A stretch of DNA of 64,000 bases, taken from NCBI RefSeq assembly GCF_026988655.1, contig NZ_JALSKT010000085.1:16603-80602 (forward strand). The letters run 5' to 3'. Of this stretch, positions 8,535 through 18,276 are shown in pieces; within the stretch, counting starts at the first letter, position 1; the number at the start of each line of letters is the position of its first letter. The DNA is from Sulfurimonas sp. GTDB lineage: Bacteria; Campylobacterota; Campylobacteria; Campylobacterales; Sulfurimonadaceae. The notes below the pieces were generated by a model, which worked only from the letters and a program-made list of their open reading frames with translations, had not been told where the DNA came from and made no database searches. The position numbers and the translations under genes are program-made.

Positions 8535-9704
8535 ATGAAAATAGCAATAGCAGGAACAGGATACGTAGGTCTCTCAAACGGAATTCTTCTTTCTCAAAAG
8601 AATGAAGTAGTCGCCCTAGATATCATCCCAGAAAAAGTAGAAATGCTTAATAAAAAAATATCTCCTATAGAAGATAAAGAGATACAAGAGTATCTCCAAA
8701 GAGATGATCTAAACTTTAAAGCAACGCTTGATAAAGAAGAAGCATATAAAAATGCAGACTTTATCATCATAGCAACACCTACTGACTATGACACTGAGAC
8801 AAACTACTTTAACACTAAAAGCATTGAGTATGTCATAGCAGATGTACTAGAGATAAATCCAGATGCAACAATGGTTATAAAGTCAACGGTACCTGTAGGC
8901 TACACCAAAGAGATCAGTAAAAAATTTAACACAAACAACATTATCTTCTCTCCAGAATTTCTAAGAGAAGGAAAAGCCCTTCACGATAACCTCTACCCAA
9001 GTAGAATAATTGTAGGTGAAAGATCTGAGCGTGCGCAAACATTTGCCAATCTTTTAGCTGGTGGTGCTAAAAAAGAAAATATAGACATCCTCTTTACTGA
9101 CTCAACAGAAGCAGAAGCTGTCAAACTCTTTTCAAACACTTACCTTGCAATGCGTGTAGCATATTTTAACGAGCTAGATTCTTATGCACAAGCACATAAT
9201 CTTAATGCAAGACAAATCATTGAAGGTGTAGGATTAGATCCAAGAATAGGAACACACTACAATAACCCAAGCTTTGGTTATGGAGGTTATTGTCTTCCAA
9301 AAGATACGAAACAACTTCGTGCTAACTATGCAGATGTACCATGTAATATGATAAGTGCCATAGTAGAAGCAAACAGTACACGTAAAGACTTCATAGCAGA
9401 TTCTATACTCAATCGCCATCCAAAAATAGTAGGGATTTATAGACTCACAATGAAATCAGGCTCAGATAACTTTAGAAGTTCTGCTATTCAAGGCATTATG
9501 AAACGTATAAAAGCCAAAGGTGTAGAAGTAGTTATCTACGAACCAACATATAATGAAGATGAGTTTTTTAACTCTAAAGTTATAAAGGATCTTGATGAGT
9601 TTAAAAAGATGAGTGATGTCATAGTGGCAAATAGACTCTCAGATGAGATTAGGGATGTAGTAGATAAAGTATATACGAGAGATATTTTCGAGTCAGATAG
9701 TTAG
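8535..9704 (+). CDS. ugd: UDP-glucose 6-dehydrogenase
   Basis: 389 residues. Rossmann NAD motif [10 protein letters not shown] at residues 7-16, [10 protein letters not shown] near 145 and the catalytic-Cys motif [14 protein letters not shown] near 255. It oxidises UDP-glucose to UDP-glucuronate in two NAD-dependent steps, giving precursor for capsule, LPS or exopolysaccharide. It has its own extended -10 promoter and a hairpin at its 3' end, so it is likely monocistronic though functionally linked to the glycosyltransferase and pgi before it. No AAACGCAG copy. Confidence 0.92.
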   Translation: MKIAIAGTGYVGLSNGILLSQKNEVVALDIIPEKVEMLNKKISPIEDKEIQEYLQRDDLNFKATLDKEEAYKNADFIIIATPTDYDTETNYFNTKSIEYVIADVLEINPDATMVIKSTVPVGYTKEISKKFNTNNIIFSPEFLREGKALHDNLYPSRIIVGERSERAQTFANLLAGGAKKENIDILFTDSTEAEAVKLFSNTYLAMRVAYFNELDSYAQAHNLNARQIIEGVGLDPRIGTHYNNPSFGYGGYCLPKDTKQLRANYADVPCNMISAIVEANSTRKDFIADSILNRHPKIVGIYRLTMKSGSDNFRSSAIQGIMKRIKAKGVEVVIYEPTYNEDEFFNSKVIKDLDEFKKMSDVIVANRLSDEIRDVVDKVYTRDIFESDS

Positions 9705-9715
9705 AGATAAATATT

Positions 9716-9747
9716 TTTCATAGCTAAGAAAAATCTTCGCTATGAAA
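9716..9747. terminator. Shared hairpin between convergent ugd and the Gsp-synthase-like gene
   Basis: Nine-base perfect arms (9716-9724 and 9739-9747) with a 14-base loop. It overlaps the stop of the minus-strand gene (9740) and follows the ugd stop. T-runs are weak, so bidirectional termination is probable rather than certain. Confidence 0.55.
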
Positions 9748-10921
9748 CTATCACATGTCCTACAAATTTACTCATATTATCTAAAATATCTCCACCTTTT
9801 CTAAAACTTAGTCCACAAGCTTCATAAGCAAAAAATACTCCTGCTTGGTACTTCGCACCTTTTGCATCTTTTGGAAATTCTACAAACTCCTGATAAACTT
9901 TTTTATAATTGTCATATGGACCCGCAGTCGCTAGACTTGTAGTGCCATCAGCTTCAATTATTTTTGTATTTGCACCTTCTCTACCAAAAACAGGTTTTTC
10001 TACCTGTTTAACACCTTGAAGTGGCTCAAATGATGTTTGTAATAAGTAAGGAGAATCAGGAAATAATTTACTCAAAATTGCCATCATCCCTTTAGATTGA
10101 AAGAGTAGGGTATAGGCTGGATTAAGTATAATGGCTTTTTGATTCTCAATGATATTTGTGAGCGTCGTTGCCAACTCTGGTTCTTCTATGGCGATATCTT
10201 CCCATGGATAAAGTTTAAACCAGTATTCGTATTGGTTGCCCTCACTATCATAGATACCATTTTCATCAAAATGAACATTATGCAAAAACTCAAAACTCGT
10301 GACAAATCCCGCATCGGTTGCCATTTGTTGTAAAAGTCTTACTGTACTCTCTTCTTCATCATTGCCCTCTACGGAGGAAAAAAGTATCTTCCATCCATCA
10401 TAATTTGCATCAAAAGTATCTGTATCATCAAAGAGTGTTATAAGTCTTTTAAAGTTGTTAGATATGGCTTCATATACATTGTTAAATTGACTCTCTTCGT
10501 CCATATCATTGGACTTGAGTATTGCCCATTGGAGTAGAGCAGTCTCAAAAAGTGCTGTCGGTGTATCAGCATTAAACTCAATGAGTTTGATCTCTTGAGC
10601 ATCTATGCCACCAGCTAAATCAAAGCGACTGTAGATATGCCAATGTACATCATTTTCCCAACTTTTTTTGATAGTCTCAATAAGGTTAAACGGGATGCCT
10701 AAATCAAAAAAAAGATTGTTTTTAATTACATACTCAGCGGCTTCAACATACATATCATACAGAGTATTAGCCGCTTCATAATAAGCTTCTGCTTCTTGAG
10801 GCGTTATGGTAACTAGTTCATCGCTTATATATTTACTGCCATCACTATCTGTATGCCATGAAAAACCTATCTCATCTAAGGTGTCATCATCTACTGCGTT
10901 TACTTTTGTTGTTAGTATCAT
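9740..10921 (-). CDS. Glutathionylspermidine-synthase-like ATP-grasp ligase (YgiC/YjfC type)
   Basis: 393 residues matching the Gsp-synthase C-terminal ligase family, without the amidase domain of full-length Gsp. KPVFGREGANTKII near residue 320 is the ATP-grasp nucleotide-binding segment, and IEFNADTPTALFET near 115 is the family's active-site region. In true Gsp the domain activates a C-terminal glycine carboxylate and joins it to spermidine. The gene abuts (two bases) a lipoprotein gene ending in Gly-Gly, and in E. coli ygiC and yjfC likewise sit next to lipoprotein genes. A ligase acting on the lipoprotein C-terminus is therefore an attractive but unproved idea. One AAACGCAG (10894) lies at its N-terminus. 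Confidence 0.82.
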   Translation of the reverse strand: MILTTKVNAVDDDTLDEIGFSWHTDSDGSKYISDELVTITPQEAEAYYEAANTLYDMYVEAAEYVIKNNLFFDLGIPFNLIETIKKSWENDVHWHIYSRFDLAGGIDAQEIKLIEFNADTPTALFETALLQWAILKSNDMDEESQFNNVYEAISNNFKRLITLFDDTDTFDANYDGWKILFSSVEGNDEEESTVRLLQQMATDAGFVTSFEFLHNVHFDENGIYDSEGNQYEYWFKLYPWEDIAIEEPELATTLTNIIENQKAIILNPAYTLLFQSKGMMAILSKLFPDSPYLLQTSFEPLQGVKQVEKPVFGREGANTKIIEADGTTSLATAGPYDNYKKVYQEFVEFPKDAKGAKYQAGVFFAYEACGLSFRKGGDILDNMSKFVGHVIVS

Positions 10922-10923
10922 GA

Positions 10924-11514
10924 TTAACCTCCGAAGAACCCTCCGCTACTTCTACTAGAAGAAGAGCTTTTACTGCCTCCACCAAAGAAGCTTTTTCTAC
11001 TTGAACCACTCTTAGCTGCTTTACCTGCGGCTGAGCGACTATAGGCACTTCTGTTTGTGTTTGTTGAATTTCTTGAAAAGTTTTTGTTGTTCATAAGTGC
11101 ATTACCTATCATATTTCCAAGAAGACTCCCCGCAGCAACGGCAAGTATAGTGCCAGCTAGTCCCATTCCTGCACTTCCTGCATTATCTTGTATGGTTTCA
11201 CTTGTACCATTTTCTACTTTTTGATATTCTTGTTCTGCAAGCTTTTTCATTTCATCTTCATTCATAAAACGCTCAGTGACTCGTCCATCGGCATCTCTTT
11301 CACGAATAATCGCGCGAGAAGGACCATCAGTAGGCATCTCTTCAACAACAATATATTTGCCATTAGGCTGTTGTTCGATGACAAGAAATTTGTTTTGAGC
11401 TTGTTGTTCTTGTTTTTGCTCGCAACCACTTAATGTACTCATCATTGCTACTCCGGCAGCTCCAAGTGCAACACCACTTGCAATTGATGATAATTGTAAT
11501 TTTGTTTTTATCAT
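10924..11514 (-). CDS. UPF0323 family lipoprotein
   Basis: 196 residues. A lipoprotein signal ends in the lipobox LSGC with Cys31 as lipid anchor. A Q/E-rich stretch follows, then a conserved block (about 42-95) with VEEMPTDGPSRAIIRERD, a glycine-rich hydrophobic helix (about 112-138) and a Ser/Gly/Phe-rich tail ending in GGFFGG. UPF0323 proteins are known in Helicobacter and Campylobacter but lack a defined function. The tail resembles DUF1190 (YgiB) lipoproteins that accompany YgiC-type ligases. It lies immediately upstream of the ligase gene in transcription order and one base after the small membrane protein. Confidence 0.85.
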   Translation of the reverse strand: MIKTKLQLSSIASGVALGAAGVAMMSTLSGCEQKQEQQAQNKFLVIEQQPNGKYIVVEEMPTDGPSRAIIRERDADGRVTERFMNEDEMKKLAEQEYQKVENGTSETIQDNAGSAGMGLAGTILAVAAGSLLGNMIGNALMNNKNFSRNSTNTNRSAYSRSAAGKAAKSGSSRKSFFGGGSKSSSSSRSSGGFFGG

Positions 11515-11961
11515 TTAATATTCACCTACTATTTTATTTTTGTCCAGAATTATAACTTGTTTTAGTTTATAATCATAAAATGTTACTTTTTTTCGTCCAT
11601 CATAATAGATGTCTCCATGATAGAAAAATTTATCTGTTTTAATATTTACATTTTTTTTCATTAAAAGTAGCTCACCAAAAGTATTTCCTATAGGAGGAAT
11701 GAGTGTGCTAAAAGCGAGAATAAAGAGTATACCTATACTTACAAGGGCTATTTTTGTATTTGCATATATTACTAAATAACCCAATATAAAAGTAAAAAAT
11801 AAAAAAAGAAATATATTTTGATGATCAACAAATAAAATGTTGTAGTAGACATCTATGTTATGCACATCTATGTAGTTTTCTTTTATGCCAAGGATGATAA
11901 AAAAGTCTAAAATAAAAGTGAAAAATAATCCACTAAGGAATGCTTGAAACAGTTTACTCAT
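11515..11961 (-). CDS. Small membrane protein, unknown
   Basis: 148 residues, not recognised. Three hydrophobic segments can be seen (about 8-27, 47-66 and 70-90), followed by a 50-residue hydrophilic tail rich in Tyr, Lys and Asp that would lie on one side of the membrane. It is packed between the Sua5-like gene (four-base overlap at 11958-11961) and the UPF0323 lipoprotein (adjacent), so it probably belongs to the lipoprotein-ligase set, perhaps as a membrane partner analogous to DUF350 proteins in other YjfC loci. That analogy is positional only. Confidence 0.6.
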   Translation of the reverse strand: MSKLFQAFLSGLFFTFILDFFIILGIKENYIDVHNIDVYYNILFVDHQNIFLFLFFTFILGYLVIYANTKIALVSIGILFILAFSTLIPPIGNTFGELLLMKKNVNIKTDKFFYHGDIYYDGRKKVTFYDYKLKQVIILDKNKIVGEY

Positions 11962-12431
11962 CGTAATCTCCTTATCTTCGTGCTATTTATTTTATACAGT
12001 CTTGAAGGCTTTCCCTCATAGAGACCATTTTTATCTTCTATGATTATATCAGCTTTTTTCTCACAAAAGTCACGACAAAAATGTTCTCCTGATTTATTCG
12101 CTGAAGTGGAGTAGTTCCAAGTTGCATTTCTAAGTATTGCAGATGATAAAGTCTCTTTTGCTACTCTAAAGGAAAGATTTTTGACTATAAAAGTTGTTTT
12201 AGTAGAGCGTCTTACACGGTTTTTATATTTTTGAGGGATTCGTTTATTGTCTTTTTGTAGTGCTTTAAAACTTTTTAAAACTTTGATAAATGATTTGTTA
12301 GATGGTCGTGATTTTATATCTTGAAGTTTTGCTTCATTTTGAGATAAAAAACCAACTGTTGTATCAGTTTGAACGAGTATAACCTGAGAGGTTATACTAG
12401 AAAGTCTTGAAGTGCTGTTGCGTTTGACCAT
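11958..12431 (-). CDS. Short Sua5/YciO/YrdC family protein
   Basis: 157 residues, shorter than typical threonylcarbamoyl-AMP synthases (about 190-350). It keeps [15 protein letters not shown] near the N-terminus, a [15 protein letters not shown] block, [12 protein letters not shown] and the [10 protein letters not shown] motif, all placed as in YrdC-fold proteins. The family makes threonylcarbamoyl-AMP for the t6A37 tRNA modification. The only start before the conserved core is ATG 12431, which overlaps the end of carB by 40 bases, so translation is probably coupled to carB. Whether this short form is the active tRNA enzyme or a paralogue cannot be told here. Confidence 0.7.
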   Translation of the reverse strand: MVKRNSTSRLSSITSQVILVQTDTTVGFLSQNEAKLQDIKSRPSNKSFIKVLKSFKALQKDNKRIPQKYKNRVRRSTKTTFIVKNLSFRVAKETLSSAILRNATWNYSTSANKSGEHFCRDFCEKKADIIIEDKNGLYEGKPSRLYKINSTKIRRLR

Positions 12432-15400
12432 TGCTCATCTTTCATTTCATCAAGCGCTAAGATAAGTGCTCTTGCTGCACTGAGCGTTGTGAAGTAGGGG
12501 ATACTGCGTTTGAGAACTTCTTGACGGATCACAACGGCATCTTTTTTGCTGGTGTTATTATCTGAGGTATTAATCGCCATTGAAATTTCATCATTTTTCA
12601 TACTATCTTCAATATTTGGACGACCCTCAGAAATTTTCAATACAAGTTCACAAGCAATGCCAGCTTCTTCAATAATTTTTTGTGTTCCTTTTGTCGCTAC
12701 GAGTTTAAACCCATGTCTGATGAGACCGCTAGCAATCTCGGCAGCATGTTGTTTATCTGTATCGACAAAAGAGAGAAAACAAGTCCCAGTTGTTGGAATC
12801 TTATTTCCAGCACTCAGTTGTGCTTTTGCAAAACTTACACCAAAGTTTTTACTGATTCCCATAACTTCACCAGTTGATTTCATTTCAGGAGAAAGAACTA
12901 AATCTGCACCGTAGAGTTTATGGAAAGGAAATACTGCTTCTTTTACAGAAACATGCCCTTTTAAACGAGGACGACGTAGACCATTGACCTCTTCTACAAT
13001 ATTGTACTTATCATAAAAATCCAGAGAATCAACGAGTTTTTCTCCCATCATGACGCGTGTAGCAACTTTTGCAAGAGGCATACCTGTTGCTTTACTTACA
13101 AAAGGTACAGTACGAGAAGCTCGTGGGTTAACTTCTATAAGGTAAATTTCATCTTGATAGATTGCATATTGAACATTCACAAGACCCACTACACCAAGAC
13201 CAAGTGCAATAGTTTTCGTTTGTTGTTCAACTTTTTCTATCATTTGTTTACTTAAGTTCATTGGAGGAAGTGAACAAGCAGAGTCACCAGAATGAATTCC
13301 AGCTTCTTCTATGTGTTGCATAACAGAACCAATATAAACCTCTTTGCCATCAGAGATACAATCAACATCCAGCTCAATAGCTTGGTCAAGGAACTTATCA
13401 ATAAGTACAGGAGCTTCATTTGAAACACTAATCGCTAGAGCCATGTATTCATTTAACTCGTCATGGCTGTAAACAATCTTCATACCACGTCCACCTAAAA
13501 CAAATGAAGGACGCACAAGAACAGGAAAACCAATTTTTTCAGCGATTGGACCAGCTTCTTCTTTTTTGCGCGCTAAACCATTTTCAGGTTGTCTTAGACC
13601 ATGTTTTTTTACAAAATCAGAAAACTGCTCTCTATCTTCAGCTAAATCAATAATTGCTGATGGTGTTCCAGAAATTTTAGCACCAATTTTGGTGAGCGAA
13701 TCTGCAAGTTTTAGTGGTGTTTGTCCACCGAAATGTACGATAATTCCATCTGGTTGTTCATTTTCAATTACCTCTCTTACATGCTCAAAATCTATAGGCT
13801 CAAAGTAAAGCACATCAGAAGTATCATAGTCAGTAGAGACTGTTTCAGGGTTACAGTTATACATAATCGTCTCTATATCCATCTCTTTAAGGGCAAAGGC
13901 AGCATGGACACAACAGTAATCAAATTCAATCCCTTGTCCAATACGGTTAGGACCACCACCTAAGATAAGTACTTTTTTCTTCTCACTACTGCGTTTAGAA
14001 ACATTTGGTATTTTAGTAATGTTTGTTGTTGAGTAGAGATATGGTGTAAGTGCTTCAAATTCTGCTGCACAGGTATCGACTTCATTATACTCTAGATGTA
14101 CTGAGAGTTTTTTTCTTGCATCATAAACTTCGTTTTCATGTACTTGATGATCTGAGTTTTTTGTTATAAGTTGAGCTATACGTTTATCTGAAAAACCATC
14201 TACTTTTACATTTCTCATAAAGTCTGCATCAAAAAGGATTTTATCTGTAATAGTAGACTCTTTGTCTATCATCTCTTGCAATTGATATAAGAACCATGGG
14301 TCAATCGCACAAGTGTCAAACATATCTTCAACACTCATACCACGACGGAAACCCTCAGCAACATAGAGAATTCTTTCTGCATTTGGACGACGAATTTCAT
14401 GGCGAATAAACTCATCATCAGCATCTATCTCGTCAAAGCCACATAGACCAGTCTCAAGTGAGCAGAGTGCTTTTTGGACTGACTCTTTAAAAGTACGCCC
14501 TATAGCCATAACTTCACCAACAGATTTCATAGAAGTGCTAAGTGTACTTTGTGCTTCAGGGAATTTTTCAAATGTAAAACGAGGTATCTTTGTAACAACA
14601 TAATCAATGACCGGCTCAAACGCAGCAGGTGTCCCTGTAATATCATTTGTAATCTCATCAAGTGTAAAACCAACAGCTAAAAGTGTTGCAACTTTTGCTA
14701 TAGGGTAGCCCGTGGCTTTCGATGCTAGAGCGGAAGAGCGTGAAACACGAGGATTCATCTCGATAACAATCATACGACCAGTTTTAGGATCAATAGAAAA
14801 CTGAACATTTGAGCCTCCAGTATCAACACCAACCTCACGTAAAATTGCAAAAGAAGCGTCACGCATTCTTTGGTACTCTTTATCTGTAAGTGTAAGGGCA
14901 GGTGCTACTGTAATACTATCACCAGTATGTACACCCATAGGGTCAAAGTTTTCAATAGAGCAGACGATGATACAGTTGTCAGCTTTGTCACGAATAACTT
15001 CCATCTCATACTCTTTCCAGCCGAGCATAGATTCCATGATTTCGATTTCATTGACTGGAGATGCAGAGATTCCTTCTTGTGCGAGTTTTTTGAACTCTTC
15101 CATATTGTATGCTACACCAGAACCACCGCCAGCAAGTGTAAAAGAAGCGCGAGAAATTACAGGAAAACCAATCTCTTTGACAACTTCTATGGCCTCTTCA
15201 ACACTGTAAGCATTTCTACTTTTTGGTAAATCCATACCAATTTTTATCATTGCTTCATTAAAGAGATGTCTATCTTCACCTTTATTGATAGCTTTTGGAT
15301 CTGCACCTAAAAACTCTATCCCTTCAAGCATACCTTTTTCATGCATACTCATAGCAACATTAAGGGCTGTTTGTCCACCCATGGTAGGTAAAACAGCATC

Positions 15401-15649
15401 TACATTTTCATCTTTAATGATTTTTGCGATGATCTCTTCTTTGATAGGCTCTATGTAAGTTCTGTCTGCAAATTCAGGGTCAGTCATAATCGTTGCAGGA
15501 TTAGAGTTGATAAGCACAACGCGGTAACCTAACTCTTTTAGTGTTTTAACAGCTTGAGTCCCAGAGTAGTCAAACTCACAAGCTTGACCGATTATAATCG
15601 GACCAGAACCTATAAGTAAAATAGTTTTTATGTCGGTGCGTTTTGGCAT
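12392..15649 (-). CDS. carB: Carbamoyl-phosphate synthase large subunit
   Basis: 1085 residues, full length. It has the two homologous halves: [17 protein letters not shown] at residue 14 and [16 protein letters not shown] near 562 open the two preATP-grasp modules, each followed by an ATP-grasp domain ([20 protein letters not shown] and [20 protein letters not shown]). A C-terminal MGS-like allosteric domain begins near residue 940. It makes carbamoyl phosphate for pyrimidine and arginine synthesis; the small subunit is not in the window. AGAGGTAA precedes the ATG, with an extended -10 about 40 bases upstream. Octamer copies at 12504, 13989 and 14618 are in mixed orientation. Confidence 0.96.
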   Translation of the reverse strand: MPKRTDIKTILLIGSGPIIIGQACEFDYSGTQAVKTLKELGYRVVLINSNPATIMTDPEFADRTYIEPIKEEIIAKIIKDENVDAVLPTMGGQTALNVAMSMHEKGMLEGIEFLGADPKAINKGEDRHLFNEAMIKIGMDLPKSRNAYSVEEAIEVVKEIGFPVISRASFTLAGGGSGVAYNMEEFKKLAQEGISASPVNEIEIMESMLGWKEYEMEVIRDKADNCIIVCSIENFDPMGVHTGDSITVAPALTLTDKEYQRMRDASFAILREVGVDTGGSNVQFSIDPKTGRMIVIEMNPRVSRSSALASKATGYPIAKVATLLAVGFTLDEITNDITGTPAAFEPVIDYVVTKIPRFTFEKFPEAQSTLSTSMKSVGEVMAIGRTFKESVQKALCSLETGLCGFDEIDADDEFIRHEIRRPNAERILYVAEGFRRGMSVEDMFDTCAIDPWFLYQLQEMIDKESTITDKILFDADFMRNVKVDGFSDKRIAQLITKNSDHQVHENEVYDARKKLSVHLEYNEVDTCAAEFEALTPYLYSTTNITKIPNVSKRSSEKKKVLILGGGPNRIGQGIEFDYCCVHAAFALKEMDIETIMYNCNPETVSTDYDTSDVLYFEPIDFEHVREVIENEQPDGIIVHFGGQTPLKLADSLTKIGAKISGTPSAIIDLAEDREQFSDFVKKHGLRQPENGLARKKEEAGPIAEKIGFPVLVRPSFVLGGRGMKIVYSHDELNEYMALAISVSNEAPVLIDKFLDQAIELDVDCISDGKEVYIGSVMQHIEEAGIHSGDSACSLPPMNLSKQMIEKVEQQTKTIALGLGVVGLVNVQYAIYQDEIYLIEVNPRASRTVPFVSKATGMPLAKVATRVMMGEKLVDSLDFYDKYNIVEEVNGLRRPRLKGHVSVKEAVFPFHKLYGADLVLSPEMKSTGEVMGISKNFGVSFAKAQLSAGNKIPTTGTCFLSFVDTDKQHAAEIASGLIRHGFKLVATKGTQKIIEEAGIACELVLKISEGRPNIEDSMKNDEISMAINTSDNNTSKKDAVVIRQEVLKRSIPYFTTLSAARALILALDEMKDEQWSNATALQDFLV

Positions 15650-15687
15650 TTGTTACCTCTTGAAAAATGTATATAAAAAATTTGTTT

Positions 15688-15693
15688 ATTATA
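15688..15693 (-). promoter_or_regulatory. Extended -10 box of carB
   Basis: On the minus strand TGTGTATAAT is seen, with TATAAT at 15693-15688, about 40 bases upstream of the carB ATG. Confidence 0.55.
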
Positions 15694-15732
15694 CACAAGA
15701 GGTACTTAATATTTGATGAGTTTGAGAGAGCC

Positions 15733-16479
15733 TTAGTACTTGAAAGTATAGATAAGCGAGAGCAGTCCCGAATAGATATATTTATCCTTGACTATAGGAC
15801 TATTATAAGCAGTTTGCGGGATATAATCTGCCCGTATATTTGCGAGTGTTGATAGGTTCTTGGTCAATGGATAGTTAATGTATGTTTGCAAACCTAAAAG
15901 TAAACCATCACTTGGAGTATAGGCTGGTCGTTGAGCCGTTGCCTCAGAGGTTTTTACACCATAATAATAATCCAAAAATTTTTGAGATTGGTAGATGGCT
16001 ATAAGGCTTGGATAAAAACTAAAATCTCCTAAATGATACTCATCACCGATTTCTGTTTTAACTATTAAGGAGTTGTATCTTCCAAGCATATCCGTGAGTA
16101 ACATCGTTTCAATATAGGCATCATGAAAGCTTGCACTAAAAGCAATACCGCCTTCAAAAGTAGTTTTTCGCTCATCCATGCCTTCTAAAGTTTTAGAATC
16201 ACTAGCTTTATAGCCATATGTTCTAGGCTGAGCAGTAAGAGAGAAACCCCAAGCATATGTATCCTCTTTCGCACCTAAAAAGTACATTCCAAAACGGCTC
16301 CAGCGAATATAAAAAAGAGAGTTATCAAAAAATATAACAGGAGAAGGAACAAAAATAGGCTTCGCACCTTCATAAGGCTGCGTTTGGATATAAGGTCCTA
16401 AACCTAGTGTTACTTTTTGTTTTGACTCTTGGGCGTTGAGACTTAGTATGATAAGCATGAAAATGAGAATATACTTCAT
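15733..16479 (-). CDS. MipA/OmpV family outer-membrane protein
   Basis: 248 residues beginning with a signal peptide (MKYILIFMLIILSLNAQ). The rest alternates polar and hydrophobic residues with many Tyr/Phe and ends in IYTFKY, typical of an outer-membrane beta barrel with a terminal aromatic. The LGPYIQTQPYEG start and the FFDNSLFYIRWSRFG segment match MipA/OmpV proteins. Members scaffold murein enzymes in E. coli or act as porin-like proteins; the position beside mreBC is compatible with a cell-envelope role but does not prove it. It overlaps mreC by four bases. One octamer copy at 16378. Confidence 0.8.
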   Translation of the reverse strand: MKYILIFMLIILSLNAQESKQKVTLGLGPYIQTQPYEGAKPIFVPSPVIFFDNSLFYIRWSRFGMYFLGAKEDTYAWGFSLTAQPRTYGYKASDSKTLEGMDERKTTFEGGIAFSASFHDAYIETMLLTDMLGRYNSLIVKTEIGDEYHLGDFSFYPSLIAIYQSQKFLDYYYGVKTSEATAQRPAYTPSDGLLLGLQTYINYPLTKNLSTLANIRADYIPQTAYNSPIVKDKYIYSGLLSLIYTFKY

Positions 16480-17243
16480 TTTACTCTCCTAATTAGATGA
16501 AAATAGTTTGGTTCATTTGATTTATAATAGGGCTCTACTACAGCATTTTGGTAGCCTTGTAGCGTTTTTACAGAAAGGACTTTTCCTACTTTTAATCCTT
16601 TAAAAAAGATATTATCAAGTCCAGAAGTTGTTACTTCATCACCTTTTTTGATACTAATCCAGCCTGAAATATAACTAACAATAATATTTTCATCATTATT
16701 TCCATGCGCAATTCCAGGTGCTTTGTTCTCTCCGATATTTACTGAGTAAGAACTCTGTATATCGTTGTTCATCAAAGCGAGAGCTCTGCCATTTTTTGGT
16801 ATTACGATTCCGGCTACAAATTCCTTATAGGTAAGTCCATAAATTTTTGAAGCATTATAGTCTGGTATCTCTATCCAAAGCCTATTTAAGTTGCCAAATT
16901 GCTCGTAAGCAATGGTACGTACAAGCTCAACTTGTGGATTAAATGTCAGGGTAGAATTGTTTTCTTTATAGAGATCAGCAAGCTCAGTTGCAAGTTGCTG
17001 TGATTGTAGATGTGAATTTTCGTAAGTTTGCAGTTGCTCTTTAAGTTCTTGAATCTGGGAAGCTTGAAAAAAATGTTTTTCAATTGTAGTGCTGATGTAG
17101 TTAGTAGTGTTGTGATAAGTAGTTTTTACTGCGTTTAGCGTAGAAATGATAGGGGGTTGCAATGTGTTTGAATAATAAATAGCACCCACAAAGAGTGCTA
17201 CTATAAGAGAAAAATAGCTAAATACTTGTTTATTCATTCTCAA
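16476..17243 (-). CDS. mreC: Rod shape-determining protein MreC
   Basis: 255 residues: one N-terminal membrane helix (about 8-26), a coiled-coil with QIQELKEQLQTYENS (about 62-95), then the beta-rich periplasmic core containing GISWIS-like and GDEVTTSGLDNIFFKGLKVG segments characteristic of MreC. It links cytoplasmic MreB to the wall-elongation enzymes. The frame overlaps the mreB end by 14 bases; an internal ATG at 17237 would reduce this. One octamer copy at 17129 codes for N-A early in the periplasmic part. Confidence 0.9.
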   Translation of the reverse strand: MRMNKQVFSYFSLIVALFVGAIYYSNTLQPPIISTLNAVKTTYHNTTNYISTTIEKHFFQASQIQELKEQLQTYENSHLQSQQLATELADLYKENNSTLTFNPQVELVRTIAYEQFGNLNRLWIEIPDYNASKIYGLTYKEFVAGIVIPKNGRALALMNNDIQSSYSVNIGENKAPGIAHGNNDENIIVSYISGWISIKKGDEVTTSGLDNIFFKGLKVGKVLSVKTLQGYQNAVVEPYYKSNEPNYFHLIRRVK

Positions 17244-18267
17244 ATAGTTCTTGAAGTAAGTCTATCTCTTCTAAGGCACGTCCCGTTCCTCTTGCAACTG
17301 CTAAAAGTGGTTCATCTGCTACAAAAACAGGAATTTTAACAATGTCAGAGAGGTACTTGTCAAGTTGACGAATAAGAGCGCCACCACCCGTTAAGATAAT
17401 ACCATGATTGACGATATCTCCTGCCAAATCTGGTGGCATTTGTTCTAAAACATCACGAAGAGCTTCTGCAACCTCTTTGAGTGGCTCTTTCATGGCTTCT
17501 CTTGCATCTTCACTTGTGAGTTCTACTGAGCTAAGAAGTCCTTCAACCTGATCGCGTCCATTAATAACCATAGTCAAATCTTGATCAAGACTAACAGCTG
17601 TACCGATATTGATTTTAATCTCTTCGGCAACTCTTTCACCTATAAGTAGATTGTATTTTTTTCTAACATAGTTGACGATATTTTGATCTATTTTATCGCC
17701 TGCAGTACGGATAGACTTTGAAAGAACAAGTCCACCAAGGGAGACAACACCTATCTCAGTTGTCCCTCCACCGATGTCAACTACAAGATGTCCTTGTGGT
17801 TCACGGATGTCAACACCCGCTCCAATAGCTGCAGCCATAGGCTCTTCTATAAGAAAAACCTCACGAGCACCAGCGCTTAGAGCTGATTCACGAACAGCTT
17901 TACGCTCCACCTGAGTAAGACCATAGGGAACACAGATAATGATACGTGGAGAGATTAAAGAAGTACGTCCATGTGCTTTTTCAATGAATTTACGTATCAT
18001 TTTTTCAGTCATATCAAAATCAGCAATGACACCATCACGCATTGGACGAATTGCCTTGATATTTCCTGGAGTTTTCCCGACCATATCTTTTGCTTCATGT
18101 CCAACAGCTAAAACACGTTGTTGTCCATATTTTTCAGTTTTGACAGCAACAACAGAAGGCTCATTTATAATGATACCTTTACCTTTTGCAATTACAATTG
18201 TATTTGCAGTCCCGAGGTCAATAGATAAATCATTTGAAAATAATCCTACAATTTTGTTAAATATCAT
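17230..18267 (-). CDS. mreB: Rod shape-determining protein MreB
   Basis: 345 residues, standard length. The actin-fold motifs are clear: LSIDLGTANTIV (phosphate 1), VVDIGGGTTEIGVVSLGG (phosphate 2) and GIILTGGGALIRQLD (adenosine). It polymerises under the inner membrane and orients lateral wall synthesis. It lies nine bases after clpX and is followed by overlapping mreC, an arrangement common in Campylobacterota. No octamer copy. Confidence 0.97.
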   Translation of the reverse strand: MIFNKIVGLFSNDLSIDLGTANTIVIAKGKGIIINEPSVVAVKTEKYGQQRVLAVGHEAKDMVGKTPGNIKAIRPMRDGVIADFDMTEKMIRKFIEKAHGRTSLISPRIIICVPYGLTQVERKAVRESALSAGAREVFLIEEPMAAAIGAGVDIREPQGHLVVDIGGGTTEIGVVSLGGLVLSKSIRTAGDKIDQNIVNYVRKKYNLLIGERVAEEIKINIGTAVSLDQDLTMVINGRDQVEGLLSSVELTSEDAREAMKEPLKEVAEALRDVLEQMPPDLAGDIVNHGIILTGGGALIRQLDKYLSDIVKIPVFVADEPLLAVARGTGRALEEIDLLQELFENE

Positions 18268-18276
18268 ATACTTGCC

